Shown: positions 35,427 through 45,755, counted from the stretch's first letter. The stretch is DNA of 64,000 nucleotides from CAIVPM01 sp964477265 (GCA_964477265.1 CAYZDJ010000001.1:186001-250000), one strand, 5' to 3'. A program made the numbers and translations. Notes: generated by a model from the letters alone, not told the origin.

Positions 35427-36539
35427 TTATATTTTAGTGTATAGAAGAAGTAATTTCTCTTTTTGTATGTTCGGGGAATATTTCTTTTCGTATAACAACT
35501 TGCTTCTTTCCCCCATTGTTTTTTTTTCTGGAGATGTTATTTGTTCTATTTTCTCTAAAATCGAACAAAATTCATTTGGGTTGTTGTAATTAAAAACAAA
35601 ACCAATGTTCTCGTTTATAATTTCTTTATCAATATGTGAATCTCTGCACGCTATAATTATCTTGCCTAGCATCAATGCTTCAAAATATTTGTTTGGACTT
35701 GCATATTTATGATTAGGTATTGTAGGATCATAGATTGCAACCATCACTTCACAATTGGCACTTTGAATAAGACCTGTTTTATAATCAACCTTTCCTAAAT
35801 AATCAATACTCGTATTATAAGTATCTGCTGAAATTTTTTTAAGTATTTCGGTTTCTAGTAAGCCGAATCCCGCTATTTTTAGTGTCCATTTTTTTTGTTG
35901 CTTGATAATATCAATGAGCTCTAACAAAAATCTGTGTGGTTGTAAAATACCAACATATGAAATGCTATTAGGTACAATTGTATTTATAGTATTTAATAAT
36001 ACATTATATGGCGAATTATATATTATCGTAGTATTACTATTTATTTTAGTCAATTGTTCTTTTCGTACATCATCAACTAATATCAAGCCATCTGAATTTG
36101 TGGAGAAAAAGTCTTCAAATTTACAAATCAGTTTTTCTAAAACTTTAGGAAAAACTCTTGAATAAGCATAATGATCAAACATATCATATACTAACTTTTT
36201 TTTAAAAATTTTTGTTACAACAAAAGCAGGTATTACCGTATCCATGTCACACGCATGTATAATATCTATTTTTTTTCTGTGGTACAATAATTTAAAGAAC
36301 AAAGTGAACTGCCAAATTATTAAAGCAAAAATTCCTTTTATACCAGTACCAAATTTACTCTTAGGGCCAAATCGTATAATAGGTATAGTTTGCAGGATGT
36401 AATCTTCTTTTTTTGAATTATTGTCTCTATCCCATGCCCAAATATTTATTTTGTAATTTTCTTTTAAAAAATCCGCAATTTTTTCAACCCTTGGATCTGG
36501 GTTGACAGCATTTGACCGTATAATATAAACTGATTTCAT
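35427..36539 (-). CDS. Glycosyltransferase, GT4-like
   Basis: 370 residues, GT-B fold. DPRVEKIADFLKENYKINIW at the start is typical of group-1 transferases; DIIHACDMDTVIPAFVV, YNSPYNVLL, SYVGILQPHRFLLELIDII and SPNKYFEALMLGKIIIACRD (donor loop) follow. Adjacent to the EpsG-like gene with no gap. Acceptor and sugar are not predictable. Confidence 0.88.
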   Translation of the reverse strand: MKSVYIIRSNAVNPDPRVEKIADFLKENYKINIWAWDRDNNSKKEDYILQTIPIIRFGPKSKFGTGIKGIFALIIWQFTLFFKLLYHRKKIDIIHACDMDTVIPAFVVTKIFKKKLVYDMFDHYAYSRVFPKVLEKLICKFEDFFSTNSDGLILVDDVRKEQLTKINSNTTIIYNSPYNVLLNTINTIVPNSISYVGILQPHRFLLELIDIIKQQKKWTLKIAGFGLLETEILKKISADTYNTSIDYLGKVDYKTGLIQSANCEVMVAIYDPTIPNHKYASPNKYFEALMLGKIIIACRDSHIDKEIINENIGFVFNYNNPNEFCSILEKIEQITSPEKKTMGERSKLLYEKKYSPNIQKEKLLLLYTKI

Positions 36540-37598
36540 TTATTGCTGAAAAAAAAATTTATAAGGTAAGTATTTATTGTATTCGTCATTTTGGGATAAT
36601 AGTGAAGTAGAAAGATTTATATATGCATACAGCAAAATGAAAGATGTAATTATTAGTTGATATTTTTTGTTATTTGTAAGTAATAAAAATGAGGCAAATA
36701 AAACAGGTTCGGCAACTGAAAATAAAAAGGAAAGTCTGCTTGCAGCTGTATGATTTGCTTTAAAAAAAATGAATGATGTAATACTTAAAAAATACATTAA
36801 GTACATTGTTTTAAACCATTTTTGTTTTTCAGTTAGTTTATCATAAAAAAAAGACAGTGACAAAAAAAATAGAACTCGTTTTATTAATGCTGGAGTTACA
36901 TACGCGGGCTCATGAAAATAAGTAGAATATTTAACAAGAATTATTGCTTCTGGAAAATAATTGTCAAATAATTGATCTAATAAAAGTTCAAAATCAACTA
37001 ACGAAAATAATAAAGCTACAATTATTACTGTCGGAATCAATTTTTGAATTTTAGCTTTCCAACGTAAATAAAATAATGGAAGGGTTAATAATATACTAGC
37101 ATGAAACAATGCTCCAATTAAAATAAGAAATAAAAAATTTTTAAACTTTTTCTCTTCAATATTTTTTATGTTATATAGAGTAAAGCCCATTGCTGCTCCA
37201 AATCTAATAGCTCCCATTTCGCAACTAACATAATAGGCACTGATATAAGACACTAAAATAATAAAAAAATATTTATTAGAAACAAGATTGAAAAAACTAA
37301 TCTTTAATGAGATGCCAATAGCCGCAAATGTTAAAAATAATATATATATGCTAAACCCAAGTGACTTGTATATTTTGCCAATTATATTAATTGCAGGCTC
37401 AAATGTAGGTCCAAAGCCATCATTATATGCTTCTATATATTGCAAAAAATCACCACGTGAAGATGCTAAACCAGCAAATAGAATTAGAGATGATAAAACA
37501 ATAGTTTTTACTAAATCATATTTATCATCAAACTCTTTACTAAAAGTAAAAGCCCCTAGAATAACAAAGAAAGTCAGTAATATTAAATATGGTATCAA
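36540..37598 (-). CDS. EpsG/Wzy-like polysaccharide polymerase
   Basis: 352 residues, about ten TM helices. The phrase SSRGDFLQYIEAYNDGFGPT with FEPAINIIGKIYKSLGFS matches EpsG-family proteins, which polymerise lipid-linked repeat units at the periplasmic face. It sits among glycosyltransferases and just downstream of a GT2 gene, with zero-base spacing at both ends. It is the best candidate for the main Wzy of the locus. Confidence 0.8.
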   Translation of the reverse strand: MIPYLILLTFFVILGAFTFSKEFDDKYDLVKTIVLSSLILFAGLASSRGDFLQYIEAYNDGFGPTFEPAINIIGKIYKSLGFSIYILFLTFAAIGISLKISFFNLVSNKYFFIILVSYISAYYVSCEMGAIRFGAAMGFTLYNIKNIEEKKFKNFLFLILIGALFHASILLTLPLFYLRWKAKIQKLIPTVIIVALLFSLVDFELLLDQLFDNYFPEAIILVKYSTYFHEPAYVTPALIKRVLFFLSLSFFYDKLTEKQKWFKTMYLMYFLSITSFIFFKANHTAASRLSFLFSVAEPVLFASFLLLTNNKKYQLIITSFILLYAYINLSTSLLSQNDEYNKYLPYKFFFQQ

Positions 37599-38300
37599 CT
37601 ATTTTTTTTTATACTTCCAAAGAATTTTTCGTAGAGAATAATTAAGTAATGAGAATTTTTTAAGAACTTTGAAAAATTCAATTCTTATAGCATTTAAATT
37701 TGAACTTTTGCCATTGATATCATATTCTACAATAATTTCATTAATAAATTTAAATTCGCGATTTAATTTGTACTGACCTATTAACCAAACAAAATCAGCA
37801 ATCAGTTTATAGTTCGTATCAAATTTTATCATTTTATCTGTTTTACAAAATATTGTTTGATGGCAAACTCCTAAATATTTATTTAACGTATAATAACTTA
37901 TTTTTTTAGGTGGGGTAATAATCTTATCCAAATTTCTTATGTGCTTTCCATAAAAAATATCTGCGTTATTTTTTTCAATTTGTTGATAAACATTATTTAA
38001 AACAGATGCTCCGATAAAAACATCACCAGCATTATAAAAATAAATCCATTTTCCCGATGCCAAATCAATTCCTTTATTCATTGCATCATAAATTCCATTA
38101 TCCTTTTCTGATTTTAAAATTAAATTAATGTCTGCGTTTTTGTTTTTATAATTTTGAATTATACTGAAAGTATTATCACTACTTAGACCATCAATTATTA
38201 TTAACTCGTAATCTTTAAAAGTTTGATTTTGTAGAGCTAATAATGATTTTTCTAAGTTTGTTACATCATTGTAAGTTACAATAATAATTGACAGAAACAT
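37599..38300 (-). CDS. Glycosyltransferase family 2
   Basis: 233 residues. MFLSIIIVTYNDVTNLEKSL, LIIDGLSSDNTFSII (DGxSxD), DNGIYDAMNKGIDLASGKWI, YFYNAGDVF (AGD in place of DxD) and GVCHQTIFC are GT2 signatures typical of WcaE-like or EPS transferases. It is packed against the EpsG-like gene and the flippase gene. Confidence 0.88.
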   Translation of the reverse strand: MFLSIIIVTYNDVTNLEKSLLALQNQTFKDYELIIIDGLSSDNTFSIIQNYKNKNADINLILKSEKDNGIYDAMNKGIDLASGKWIYFYNAGDVFIGASVLNNVYQQIEKNNADIFYGKHIRNLDKIITPPKKISYYTLNKYLGVCHQTIFCKTDKMIKFDTNYKLIADFVWLIGQYKLNREFKFINEIIVEYDINGKSSNLNAIRIEFFKVLKKFSLLNYSLRKILWKYKKK

Positions 38301-38301
38301 T

Positions 38302-39798
38302 TTATTTATTACGTTTTAAAAGCTTTTGTAGTGTTTCTTTATTTGTTTGAAATACAAACTTTAAATCAATGAAGTAAACGAACAAGTAAATTATACAAGT
38401 TAAAATTAATAATAATAAAGCACTAAACGAATTTGTTGTTAAGTATGTAACTTGTAATATATAAAACAAAACCATGATCAAAATAGTTGATATATTTTTT
38501 TGAAATAAGATTTTGCCTTTCTTCAATTTTTTTTGAAATAAAAATATCATAATAAGTGATCCCAATAAAAATGAAGTGGCAGGGATAAATAAAACAAATT
38601 GTGTTTCTTTATTTAATAAAAATAGTATTAGCAATAACAGAACTAAAAAAATGAAATATGAAATGTGATGTAATAAATTTAAAACTGTTTTTTTTATTGC
38701 TAACGATAAAAAATATGATGGCGTTGAAATGATATTTACAAAACTTGCAAATACAGTAAAAAAAATTAAATAAATTGTTGTTTCATTAAAGTGAGTATAA
38801 ATTTTAGTTTTTAAAGTATAAATAATAGTAGGAAGTATCATAAAACAAAAGCTTGATGCAACAAAAATTAAATTGGTAACCTTTTTAGTAACCTCATAGA
38901 CATTAGTTGTTTTCTCACTTTCAACTTTATACCCAAAATAAGGGTAAATTACTTGTATGGCATTAACATATAAATTTCTAACACCATTTATTAGTCGATT
39001 TGTTATATCAAATTCTGTAATAGCTGATATATTTATGTATTTGCCAATTATGTATCTTACTAATGGTTCATAAAAAATGACAGAAAGTGAGATAAGGAAA
39101 TATTGTGAGCTAGTTTTATAAATTTCTTTAAAAATGTCCTTTCTGAATAAAGATGTCTGGAGTATATCTTTAATAATAAGTCTATTCTTAAAAAAACTGA
39201 TATTTAGTATAGTTACCCAAATTGTTTGGAATGAATAAAATAAGATTTGACAAATTATTAATGAATTAATTGAATTTTTTTTAAGAAGAAACAAAGCCGC
39301 GAGTAAAAAAAATAAGTTAGAGGATATAAGTGCGTATGTTTTTTTTACTGTTTGCTGTACACCATCTAAAAAAGAAAATAAAAGTGCTACTATATTTTGT
39401 AAAAAAAATAATACAATGAGTAAAAATACAGTTGTACTCTCTATTTTAATATTATTCAAACTACTAAGTCCCCAAAAAAAAATGAGTCCTGTGAGTAGAA
39501 CTATTATTGGAAAAGTAAGTATGAATAGTAAAAGAGAATGGTATAAATAAAGGGCAAGTTTTTTATAATTCTTGCTAGCTAAGTATTTGGAACTAAATGC
39601 TATGATAAAATTGGGAAGTCCTACATTGCTTAAACTAATTACCAATGCACCAGAATACAAAAATGCCCATAACCCATACGATGTTTCACCTAATGTTTTT
39701 GCAGCGTAAACATATATAAATGTTTGTACAATAGCTGTAACAATATATGAAATCAATGAAAAGAAAGAATTTTTAAATAAGTTTGATATAGAAAACAA
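38302..39798 (-). CDS. Wzx-type polysaccharide flippase
   Basis: 498 residues with 12-14 hydrophobic helices. The MOP-superfamily N-terminus includes TLGETSYGLWAFLYSGALVI, LSNVGLPNFIIAFSSKYLAS; LVRYIIGKYINISAITEFDI is mid-protein. It probably moves undecaprenyl-linked repeat units across the inner membrane for the polymerase. The only flippase in the window. Packed between the GT2 gene and wecB. Confidence 0.88.
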   Translation of the reverse strand: MFSISNLFKNSFFSLISYIVTAIVQTFIYVYAAKTLGETSYGLWAFLYSGALVISLSNVGLPNFIIAFSSKYLASKNYKKLALYLYHSLLLFILTFPIIVLLTGLIFFWGLSSLNNIKIESTTVFLLIVLFFLQNIVALLFSFLDGVQQTVKKTYALISSNLFFLLAALFLLKKNSINSLIICQILFYSFQTIWVTILNISFFKNRLIIKDILQTSLFRKDIFKEIYKTSSQYFLISLSVIFYEPLVRYIIGKYINISAITEFDITNRLINGVRNLYVNAIQVIYPYFGYKVESEKTTNVYEVTKKVTNLIFVASSFCFMILPTIIYTLKTKIYTHFNETTIYLIFFTVFASFVNIISTPSYFLSLAIKKTVLNLLHHISYFIFLVLLLLILFLLNKETQFVLFIPATSFLLGSLIMIFLFQKKLKKGKILFQKNISTILIMVLFYILQVTYLTTNSFSALLLLILTCIIYLFVYFIDLKFVFQTNKETLQKLLKRNK

Positions 39799-39804
39799 TT
39801 TCTT

Positions 39805-40932
39805 TTATTTTAGGTGTTTTCTTATAACAATAACGATTTTCTTAGCGGCGTCACCATTTCCATAAGGATTTTGTTTATTTGTAAAATGGTAATTATCAGC
39901 CCATTTTGCAGCAGCTATTATTTTCTTTTCACTTGTACCACAAAGTTTTGATATGCCTAAATCGACTCCTTCCGGTCTTTCAGTAGTTTCTCTTAATATG
40001 ATAAGAGGCTTTTTAAATGATGGTGCTTCTTCTTGAATTCCACCAGAGTCTGTTATGATAAATTTAGACAAATCTATTAATTTAAGCAAATCAATATAAT
40101 CAATAGGTTCAATTAGTAGGCAATTAGCAATATCTGTTAATGAGGATTTTAATACAACATCTTTTACATTAGGATTAGGGTGTAATGACCAAACAAATGT
40201 ATATTTATTATATATAGTTGTTAATTTCTTTATAGCTAAGATTATTTTTTCTAAATTCTCACCTTGATTCTCTCTTCGATGGCAAGTTATTAAAATAGTT
40301 TTATTTTTTTCTAATTTCTGTAGTGTTGGCAAACTAACTTTTTTGCTTTGAAATTTTTTCTGATTTACAATGTATTCTAAAGAATCCACAACAGTATTGC
40401 CAGTTAAGTAAATATCTTTTTTATTAATACCTTCTAAGATTAAATTGTTTACAGCTTTTTTGGTAGGAGCAAAATGAAATTTAGTACTAATACTTGCGAC
40501 TTTTCTATTAAACTCTTCCGGAAACGGATTTTTTAAATTATAACTTCTTAAACCTGCCTCAATATGAGCAAACTGAATTTTGTTATAAAATGCTAGCATT
40601 GACGAAACCATTACTGTTGTAGTATCACCTTGAGCCATTATTAGACTAATATTTTTATCAATTGAATGAAATAAATTCTCAAGTTGTATGAAAAGATTGG
40701 CTGTAAGGGAAGGCAAGCTCTGATTTGGCTTCATTACATCTAATGAAAAATTTGGTTTAATATTAAAAATTTTCCAATAGGGGCTTAATAGTTCTTTATG
40801 TTGGGCCGTATTTACAATAAAATAGTCAATTTTTTGGTTTTCTAGTTCAAAAATAATAGGAGCAATTTTAATTAATTCTGGTCTTGTTCCTATAATAATA
40901 CAAATTTCTGGTCTATTTTTATTAGCTTTCAT
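39805..40932 (-). CDS. wecB: UDP-N-acetylglucosamine 2-epimerase (non-hydrolysing)
   Basis: 375 residues. IIGTRPELIKIAPIIFELEN, AQGDTTTVMVSSMLAFYNKI, AHIEAGLRSYNLKNPFPEEF, CHRRENQGENLEKIILAIKK, TDSGGIQEEAPSFKKPLIIL and RETTERPEG are diagnostic. It interconverts UDP-GlcNAc and UDP-ManNAc, supplying a ManNAc-type sugar. One base separates it from the Wzz-like gene. Confidence 0.95.
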   Translation of the reverse strand: MKANKNRPEICIIIGTRPELIKIAPIIFELENQKIDYFIVNTAQHKELLSPYWKIFNIKPNFSLDVMKPNQSLPSLTANLFIQLENLFHSIDKNISLIMAQGDTTTVMVSSMLAFYNKIQFAHIEAGLRSYNLKNPFPEEFNRKVASISTKFHFAPTKKAVNNLILEGINKKDIYLTGNTVVDSLEYIVNQKKFQSKKVSLPTLQKLEKNKTILITCHRRENQGENLEKIILAIKKLTTIYNKYTFVWSLHPNPNVKDVVLKSSLTDIANCLLIEPIDYIDLLKLIDLSKFIITDSGGIQEEAPSFKKPLIILRETTERPEGVDLGISKLCGTSEKKIIAAAKWADNYHFTNKQNPYGNGDAAKKIVIVIRKHLK

Positions 40933-40933
40933 T

Positions 40934-41953
40934 TTAACTTTCTTCTGATATCTTTTTTAAAGTTTTTTTAAGTAGTAAAAAAATTGATATCGAAAATATA
41001 CCAAATATAAAAAAAGTGAACCCACCAAATAATCTTCCCATTTTTAATTTTTTTAAGGGCAATATAGGCGTGTCTATGATTTGTATAAGCGGCGTAGATT
41101 TTCTATACGTAATTTTAGCAAGTTCTAGTTGTTTTATAACCTCAGTATATACAACTTGAGAAACATTTAAATCAAAACTTTTTTGTCGAATTGGACTAGA
41201 AATAACTGATTTTAAAGGATTGACATTTAAATCGGTTGTTTGTGCAACGTCTACAATCTTTCCAGAGATAATATTGTATAATGAATCTGCTTGTTTCTGA
41301 AGTATTGCTAAGTTTTGAGTTGCGTTTTTTGTTTTGTAATCCACATAAAATTTAATTGCATTTTCACATAAATTTTCTATGAACTTTTTTGCAAACTCCT
41401 CATTAGTATCAATAAAGTTTATATAAATAATTGAATTTTTTTTGTCTTTCTTTTCAATGGTTAAATGCGATGAAACAATAGCTTTATAAACATAATTTAC
41501 TATACTGTCAGAATACCTATCAGTATAATCAAGTTTATTTTTTAATATTTTTTTTGACAATTTTATATTGTGATTTATTAAATATTGGTCTAAATAATTT
41601 TGGGAACTATTATATGAATTAAACAAAGTTGTTTCGATTAGTTTACGACTTCTGAACATTTCAAGTAAATTATCTCCTTCAAAAATACTTCCACCACTTT
41701 GCCCTAAATCAATTCCAAATTGTGCAGCAATACCTGCATATCCCCCTATTTTATCATTAGATCCATTTTCCGCTACAAAACTTAATGAGGCATGATATGT
41801 TTGGGGAGTATTTGAAATAACTATAATAGCAAAAATTGAGATACAACTAGAAAAAAGTATGATAATCAACCATTTTGATAAAAGATATTTTAAGTTAATT
41901 CTGAGTTTGTGAATTAAATCGACAATTGTATCTTTTTGTTTTATCTCACTCAT
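40934..41953 (-). CDS. Wzz-type chain-length determinant protein
   Basis: 339 residues. Two TM segments flank a periplasmic region: TM1 near residues 25-48 (WLIIILFSSCISIFAIIVIS) and TM2 near 308-327 (LFGGFTFFIFGIFSISIFLL). The Pro-rich pre-TM2 piece TPLIQIIDTPILPLKKLKMG is typical. No tyrosine-kinase domain is fused, so it resembles O-antigen Wzz rather than a Wzc capsule kinase. It sets modal chain length with the polymerase. One base from the export-protein gene. Confidence 0.88.
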   Translation of the reverse strand: MSEIKQKDTIVDLIHKLRINLKYLLSKWLIIILFSSCISIFAIIVISNTPQTYHASLSFVAENGSNDKIGGYAGIAAQFGIDLGQSGGSIFEGDNLLEMFRSRKLIETTLFNSYNSSQNYLDQYLINHNIKLSKKILKNKLDYTDRYSDSIVNYVYKAIVSSHLTIEKKDKKNSIIYINFIDTNEEFAKKFIENLCENAIKFYVDYKTKNATQNLAILQKQADSLYNIISGKIVDVAQTTDLNVNPLKSVISSPIRQKSFDLNVSQVVYTEVIKQLELAKITYRKSTPLIQIIDTPILPLKKLKMGRLFGGFTFFIFGIFSISIFLLLKKTLKKISEES

Positions 41954-41954
41954 A

Positions 41955-44438
41955 TTACTTCTTTAAAAAATTAAGTAATCCTAAAATTAAACTAGCTAAG
42001 CCCGTTGCAGCACTTGCTATTGCAATAGTTTCTGTAGTCGATAAACCTTTTTTGCGTTCAGCATATTTCGGCACAAACACTTCACTTCCTTCCTCAACCT
42101 TAGGATATGTTTTAAAAAATAAAAACTTTTTGGTACGTGCTGCTACACCATTAGCATTTAAAACAATTACCCTTCGTTTATCAGCAAGTTCTGTAAAATT
42201 TCCTGCACGTTCTATATAATATTTTAAATTTTGGTCTGGTACATATACTACTTCTGTAGGAAACAATACCTCACCATTTACTTTTATTTCCCTTTTTTGT
42301 TTTGGTACATTTACAATATCATCTTCCTGCAAATAAATATTTTCCAAACTATTAGTATCTGCCAAAAGCTTATCTACATTTAAACCTATTTTAAATGTAG
42401 GGTTTGCATACTCACTTGTAACACTTGAGCTGCTATCTTTTATTTGAGATTTTAATTTCTTGAAATAAATATCTGTTGTATCTTTTAAAATGTTAGCCTT
42501 ATTAGTTCTAGTAATATAAATACCTTTTAAAAATGCAGAACCTGTAAGCCCACCAGCTCTATTTAATAAGTTACTTACCTTTTCATTTTTATTAGCAACC
42601 ACGTATGTTCCAGGGTATAAAACTTCACCTTCAATCTTTACTTTAACCTGGTTTTTATAGCCAGGTTTTACACGCACTGTTACAATATCCCAAGGTTTTA
42701 ATTTTACATCTGCACCTTTTAAATCCAAATCTTTTTGACTGGTAATATTGATTACATTAGATAAATCATTAGACTTTGAATCATATTTATCCAAATCAAT
42801 TCTACTCGCTATCTCAATTCTATCAATACTTGATGCATCTGTATAACCACCTGCTGCAAAAATTAAATCTTTCAAAGTTTGGTTTTCGTAATAAGGATAA
42901 ATGTTTGGCTTTTTCACCTCTCCTTGTATGGTTATAGTATATTCCTGTTTATAGTCTTTGCTTAAACCAATTTCTATTTCATCATTCTTTTTTAGTTCAA
43001 TATCTTTTTGTTTGCCATTAATAATTTCAATTGGATTAAACGATAACATTTCTTTACTGTAATCATCATTCACACGTTTTATAATGCCACGTTGTGTAAA
43101 GGCTTCAGGCGTTAATCCATCTGCATTTGCAATTAATTTACTCAACATTAAACCTTGTGAATGTTCGTAAAAACCTGGACGATATACTGCACCTTTTAAA
43201 GTAATTTTATTTGAGAACCTATCTAATATTTTTCCTACTTCAATAATATCACCATTGGTTGGTGTGTAGGTATTGTAATCAGCTTTGTAAACATCTTTAA
43301 TCTTCTTTTCTTTATCGGTAGTTTGAATAATATGAATGGATGCACTGTAAGCATTAGGTGCAAAGCCACCAGCATATTCAAATATTTTTGCAATAGGTTC
43401 GCCATCCACACTTTCAAAAACAGCAGGCTTATTAATTTCACCACTTAAAGTAATTAAAGTTTTTGCACTTGGAATTCTAATCACATCTCTATCCATTAAC
43501 CTTATATCGCTTGTCTGGTCTGCATTTAACAAAAATTTATAGGCATCAAATTTTCTGATTACCCTACTATTTCTTATTAATTCAATGTTGCGTAAACTAC
43601 CAGTTTCACTTGGTCCACCACAGGCATACAATGCATTAAACAAACTGGCCAATGACGATAGGGTATAAGTACCAATTTTTCTTGCATCGCCAATAACAGT
43701 AACTTTTATACTTCGAATTTTTCCAAGACTTACATTTAGTTTGGTATTACCATTTGCAATAGCAGCATAACCATTGCCTATCAATTTATTTTTAATTTTT
43801 TGAGTAGCTGCACCTACACTCAAACCATTCACATCAACTATGCCTACATTTTTAATGTTGATGTTTCCATCTGGGCTTACAGTTAAGTTTTGACTGGCTT
43901 CTTGATATCCTGTTATGTCAATTATTAATTCATCATCGGCACCAATAATATAGTTTGATGGTGTAGGAATTCTAAGGTTGGGTTCGAATGTAATGTTGTC
44001 ATTGTTAAATAAATCACCTCCAAAAATAAAAGTTGAAAAAGTTTTTTCCTTTACCTTTTTCAAATCTTTCTCAAACCCTGTGGTATCAGTACTTCTGCCA
44101 CCTTCAAGCTTTTCTTTTTTAGCTTGGTCTGCAACTTTCTTTTTTAAATCAGGTGTAATAGAACTGGCATCAAGTCTTGCCAATCTTGCACGAAGCTTTA
44201 CAATTTCACTTGCAGGAAAACCACGTTGAATAGCTAATTGTTCAGCTTGACTTTCACTTAATCCACTTTGTTGCAATTGCAATTTGTATTGAAGGATTTC
44301 CTCATCTGTTAACATATCAACTTTTATCTGTGTTATATCTTTACCTTTCAATAAATCAATTTGTGAAAATGAATTGATTGATAAAATTGTAAATACAATA
44401 ACAAGAATAAAAACCTTGCTTTTAATAAAACGAATCAT
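41955..44438 (-). CDS. Wza-like polysaccharide export protein with multiple SLBB domains
   Basis: 827 residues: signal peptide (VFILVIVFTILSINSFSQ), a helical LSESQAEQLAIQRGFPASE region, Poly_export domain (NYIIGADDELIIDITGYQEA), then at least five SLBB repeats (e.g. RSIKVTVIGDARKIGTYTLS, TITIQGEVKKPNIYPYYENQ, KVKIEGEVLYPGTYVVANKN, EIKVNGEVLFPTEVVYVPDQ) and a C-terminal TM helix (IAIASAATGLASLILGLLNF). It is much longer than E. coli Wza (379) but normal for Bacteroidota. Probably the outer-membrane channel of the exporter. A TACATTTG -7-like element lies about 100 bp upstream at 44545-44538. Confidence 0.9.
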   Translation of the reverse strand: MIRFIKSKVFILVIVFTILSINSFSQIDLLKGKDITQIKVDMLTDEEILQYKLQLQQSGLSESQAEQLAIQRGFPASEIVKLRARLARLDASSITPDLKKKVADQAKKEKLEGGRSTDTTGFEKDLKKVKEKTFSTFIFGGDLFNNDNITFEPNLRIPTPSNYIIGADDELIIDITGYQEASQNLTVSPDGNINIKNVGIVDVNGLSVGAATQKIKNKLIGNGYAAIANGNTKLNVSLGKIRSIKVTVIGDARKIGTYTLSSLASLFNALYACGGPSETGSLRNIELIRNSRVIRKFDAYKFLLNADQTSDIRLMDRDVIRIPSAKTLITLSGEINKPAVFESVDGEPIAKIFEYAGGFAPNAYSASIHIIQTTDKEKKIKDVYKADYNTYTPTNGDIIEVGKILDRFSNKITLKGAVYRPGFYEHSQGLMLSKLIANADGLTPEAFTQRGIIKRVNDDYSKEMLSFNPIEIINGKQKDIELKKNDEIEIGLSKDYKQEYTITIQGEVKKPNIYPYYENQTLKDLIFAAGGYTDASSIDRIEIASRIDLDKYDSKSNDLSNVINITSQKDLDLKGADVKLKPWDIVTVRVKPGYKNQVKVKIEGEVLYPGTYVVANKNEKVSNLLNRAGGLTGSAFLKGIYITRTNKANILKDTTDIYFKKLKSQIKDSSSSVTSEYANPTFKIGLNVDKLLADTNSLENIYLQEDDIVNVPKQKREIKVNGEVLFPTEVVYVPDQNLKYYIERAGNFTELADKRRVIVLNANGVAARTKKFLFFKTYPKVEEGSEVFVPKYAERKKGLSTTETIAIASAATGLASLILGLLNFLKK

Positions 44439-44640
44439 AATGTTTTGAAATGTTTAATCAACAATTGCTGATTATTGAAACTGTAAAATAGTTACTTGGG
44501 TAGAATTAAACTATATAGTTTTTTATTGATTGGATGGCAAATGTAAAAGAAATGTTGAATTATAAATGATGAATTTTGAATTCAAACTAAACTCTTATCG
44601 AAATAAACTTTTAGGTTTTGCCTTTTATTTTTTGAATTTT

Positions 44641-45303
44641 TTAAAAACTCTTCTCTGGCAAATCTTTAAATACACTATACACTGCCTTACTTTTAGGAAA
44701 AATAATCACCCAAAAAGTCAACACCAAAATCATAAAGTCAACATAAAAGCTTTGGTGCTTGCTGTACCATATTTCCAAAGCACCTTTATATGGCGAAATA
44801 ACTTTTTGATAAAATTCTTGTGGTGGCAATGTTGATTTTGAGACCAACTCTTCCTCATCTCTAAACACAATACTGCCAATGCCTGTAATACCTGGCTTAC
44901 AAGCCATAATTTGTTCTTGCAATTCTGGTGCATAATAACCAAATTGCTTTGCTACCAAAGGTCGTGGACCAACAAAACTCATATTCCCAATCAGCACATT
45001 TAAAATCTGTGGCAATTCGTTTAGCTTAGTAATCCTTAAAAATTTTCCCATAGGCAAAACCCTTGGGTCGTTGCGAGTAGTGATTGTGCCTGTACCAAGG
45101 TTTGGACTGTTTTTAAGCATTGTTGCAAACTTGATGATATCGAACTTTTTTAAATATTGACCAATGCGTTGCTGATAATAAAAAATATAATGCTCACCAG
45201 TTGCAAGTAAACCAATAATAACAGGAAGCAATGGGATAAATAAAATTGCAATGGCAATTAAAGCAAATAATAAATCGAAAAATCTTTTTATGAATGAATA
45301 CAT
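44641..45303 (-). CDS. Initiating undecaprenyl-phosphate sugar-1-phosphate transferase
   Basis: 220 residues, monotopic phosphoglycosyltransferase. It has one N-terminal membrane segment (FFDLLFALIAIAILFIPLLP), then TKLNELPQILNVLIGNMSFV, GPRPLVAKQFGYY, and KPGITGIGSIVFRDEEEL (the PGT motifs; the canonical catalytic Asp-Glu is represented by NE in LNELPQ). It attaches the first sugar-1-phosphate to undecaprenyl phosphate, starting the repeat unit. It lies 203 bp upstream of the export-protein gene. Confidence 0.9.
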   Translation of the reverse strand: MYSFIKRFFDLLFALIAIAILFIPLLPVIIGLLATGEHYIFYYQQRIGQYLKKFDIIKFATMLKNSPNLGTGTITTRNDPRVLPMGKFLRITKLNELPQILNVLIGNMSFVGPRPLVAKQFGYYAPELQEQIMACKPGITGIGSIVFRDEEELVSKSTLPPQEFYQKVISPYKGALEIWYSKHQSFYVDFMILVLTFWVIIFPKSKAVYSVFKDLPEKSF

Positions 45304-45308
45304 TTTTA

Positions 45309-45405
45309 GTAGTCTTTGGGTGATAGTCTTTGGTCTTTAGTGATTGATGTTGTAATAGTCTTTAGGTATTGGTCTTTTGTCTTTGGCGTTAGTCTTTGGT
45401 CTTTA
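45309..45405. repeat. GTCTTTGG/GTCTTTAG word array, downstream side of the four-helix-bundle gene
   Basis: Copies of AGTCTTTGG or GTCTTTAG start near 45311, 45324, 45332, 45356, 45372, 45378, 45390 and 45397. The last two overlap the gene end, so its C-terminal LKTKD and stop codon are encoded by the word itself. Spacing is irregular. Confidence 0.85.
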
Positions 45406-45751
45406 ATATTGCTTCTCTCAAAGCATTTATTCTTCGTTGCAAAACATTTAGCTCTTCCACAAACTTGTCTAATATTTCTTTTTCTATAAATTCCAATTCA
45501 AATGCCAATATCATTTGTGTTTCTAACTCAAAACTGGAACCAAGTGAATTGTCTAAAAATCTTGCAAAATCTGCTGAAGTCCTTCTGCTACAACCTTCAG
45601 AAATATTTGATGGGATAGAAACTGCACACCTTTTTATCTGCGAAATCAATCCATATTTTTCTTCAGTAGGTAATGTGTTAGCAATCTTATAAGTTTTCAC
45701 AACTAATTTTATTCCTTCTTTCCAAACTTCAAGTTCTCTAAAGTTTCGCAT
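45389..45751 (-). CDS. Four-helix-bundle protein (23S rRNA intervening-sequence type)
   Basis: 120 residues. RNFRELEVWKEGIKLVVKTY, LPTEEKYGLISQIKRCAVSI, SIPSNISEGCSRRTSADFAR, FLDNSLGSSFELETQMILAF are the PF05635/TIGR02436 family signature. Relatives are encoded inside 23S rRNA intervening sequences of Leptospira and Coxiella and as Avd in diversity-generating retroelements (family knowledge); here no rRNA, reverse transcriptase or variable repeat is seen. It is flanked on both sides by GTCTTTGG/GTCTTTAG arrays. It is unrelated to the sugar genes around it and looks like a small inserted element. Confidence 0.92.
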   Translation of the reverse strand: MRNFRELEVWKEGIKLVVKTYKIANTLPTEEKYGLISQIKRCAVSIPSNISEGCSRRTSADFARFLDNSLGSSFELETQMILAFELEFIEKEILDKFVEELNVLQRRINALREAILKTKD

Positions 45752-45755
45752 ATAT

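Noticed and set aside
45389..45751. Part of a diversity-generating retroelement (Avd)
   Set aside because: No reverse transcriptase, template repeat or variable repeat was found nearby.
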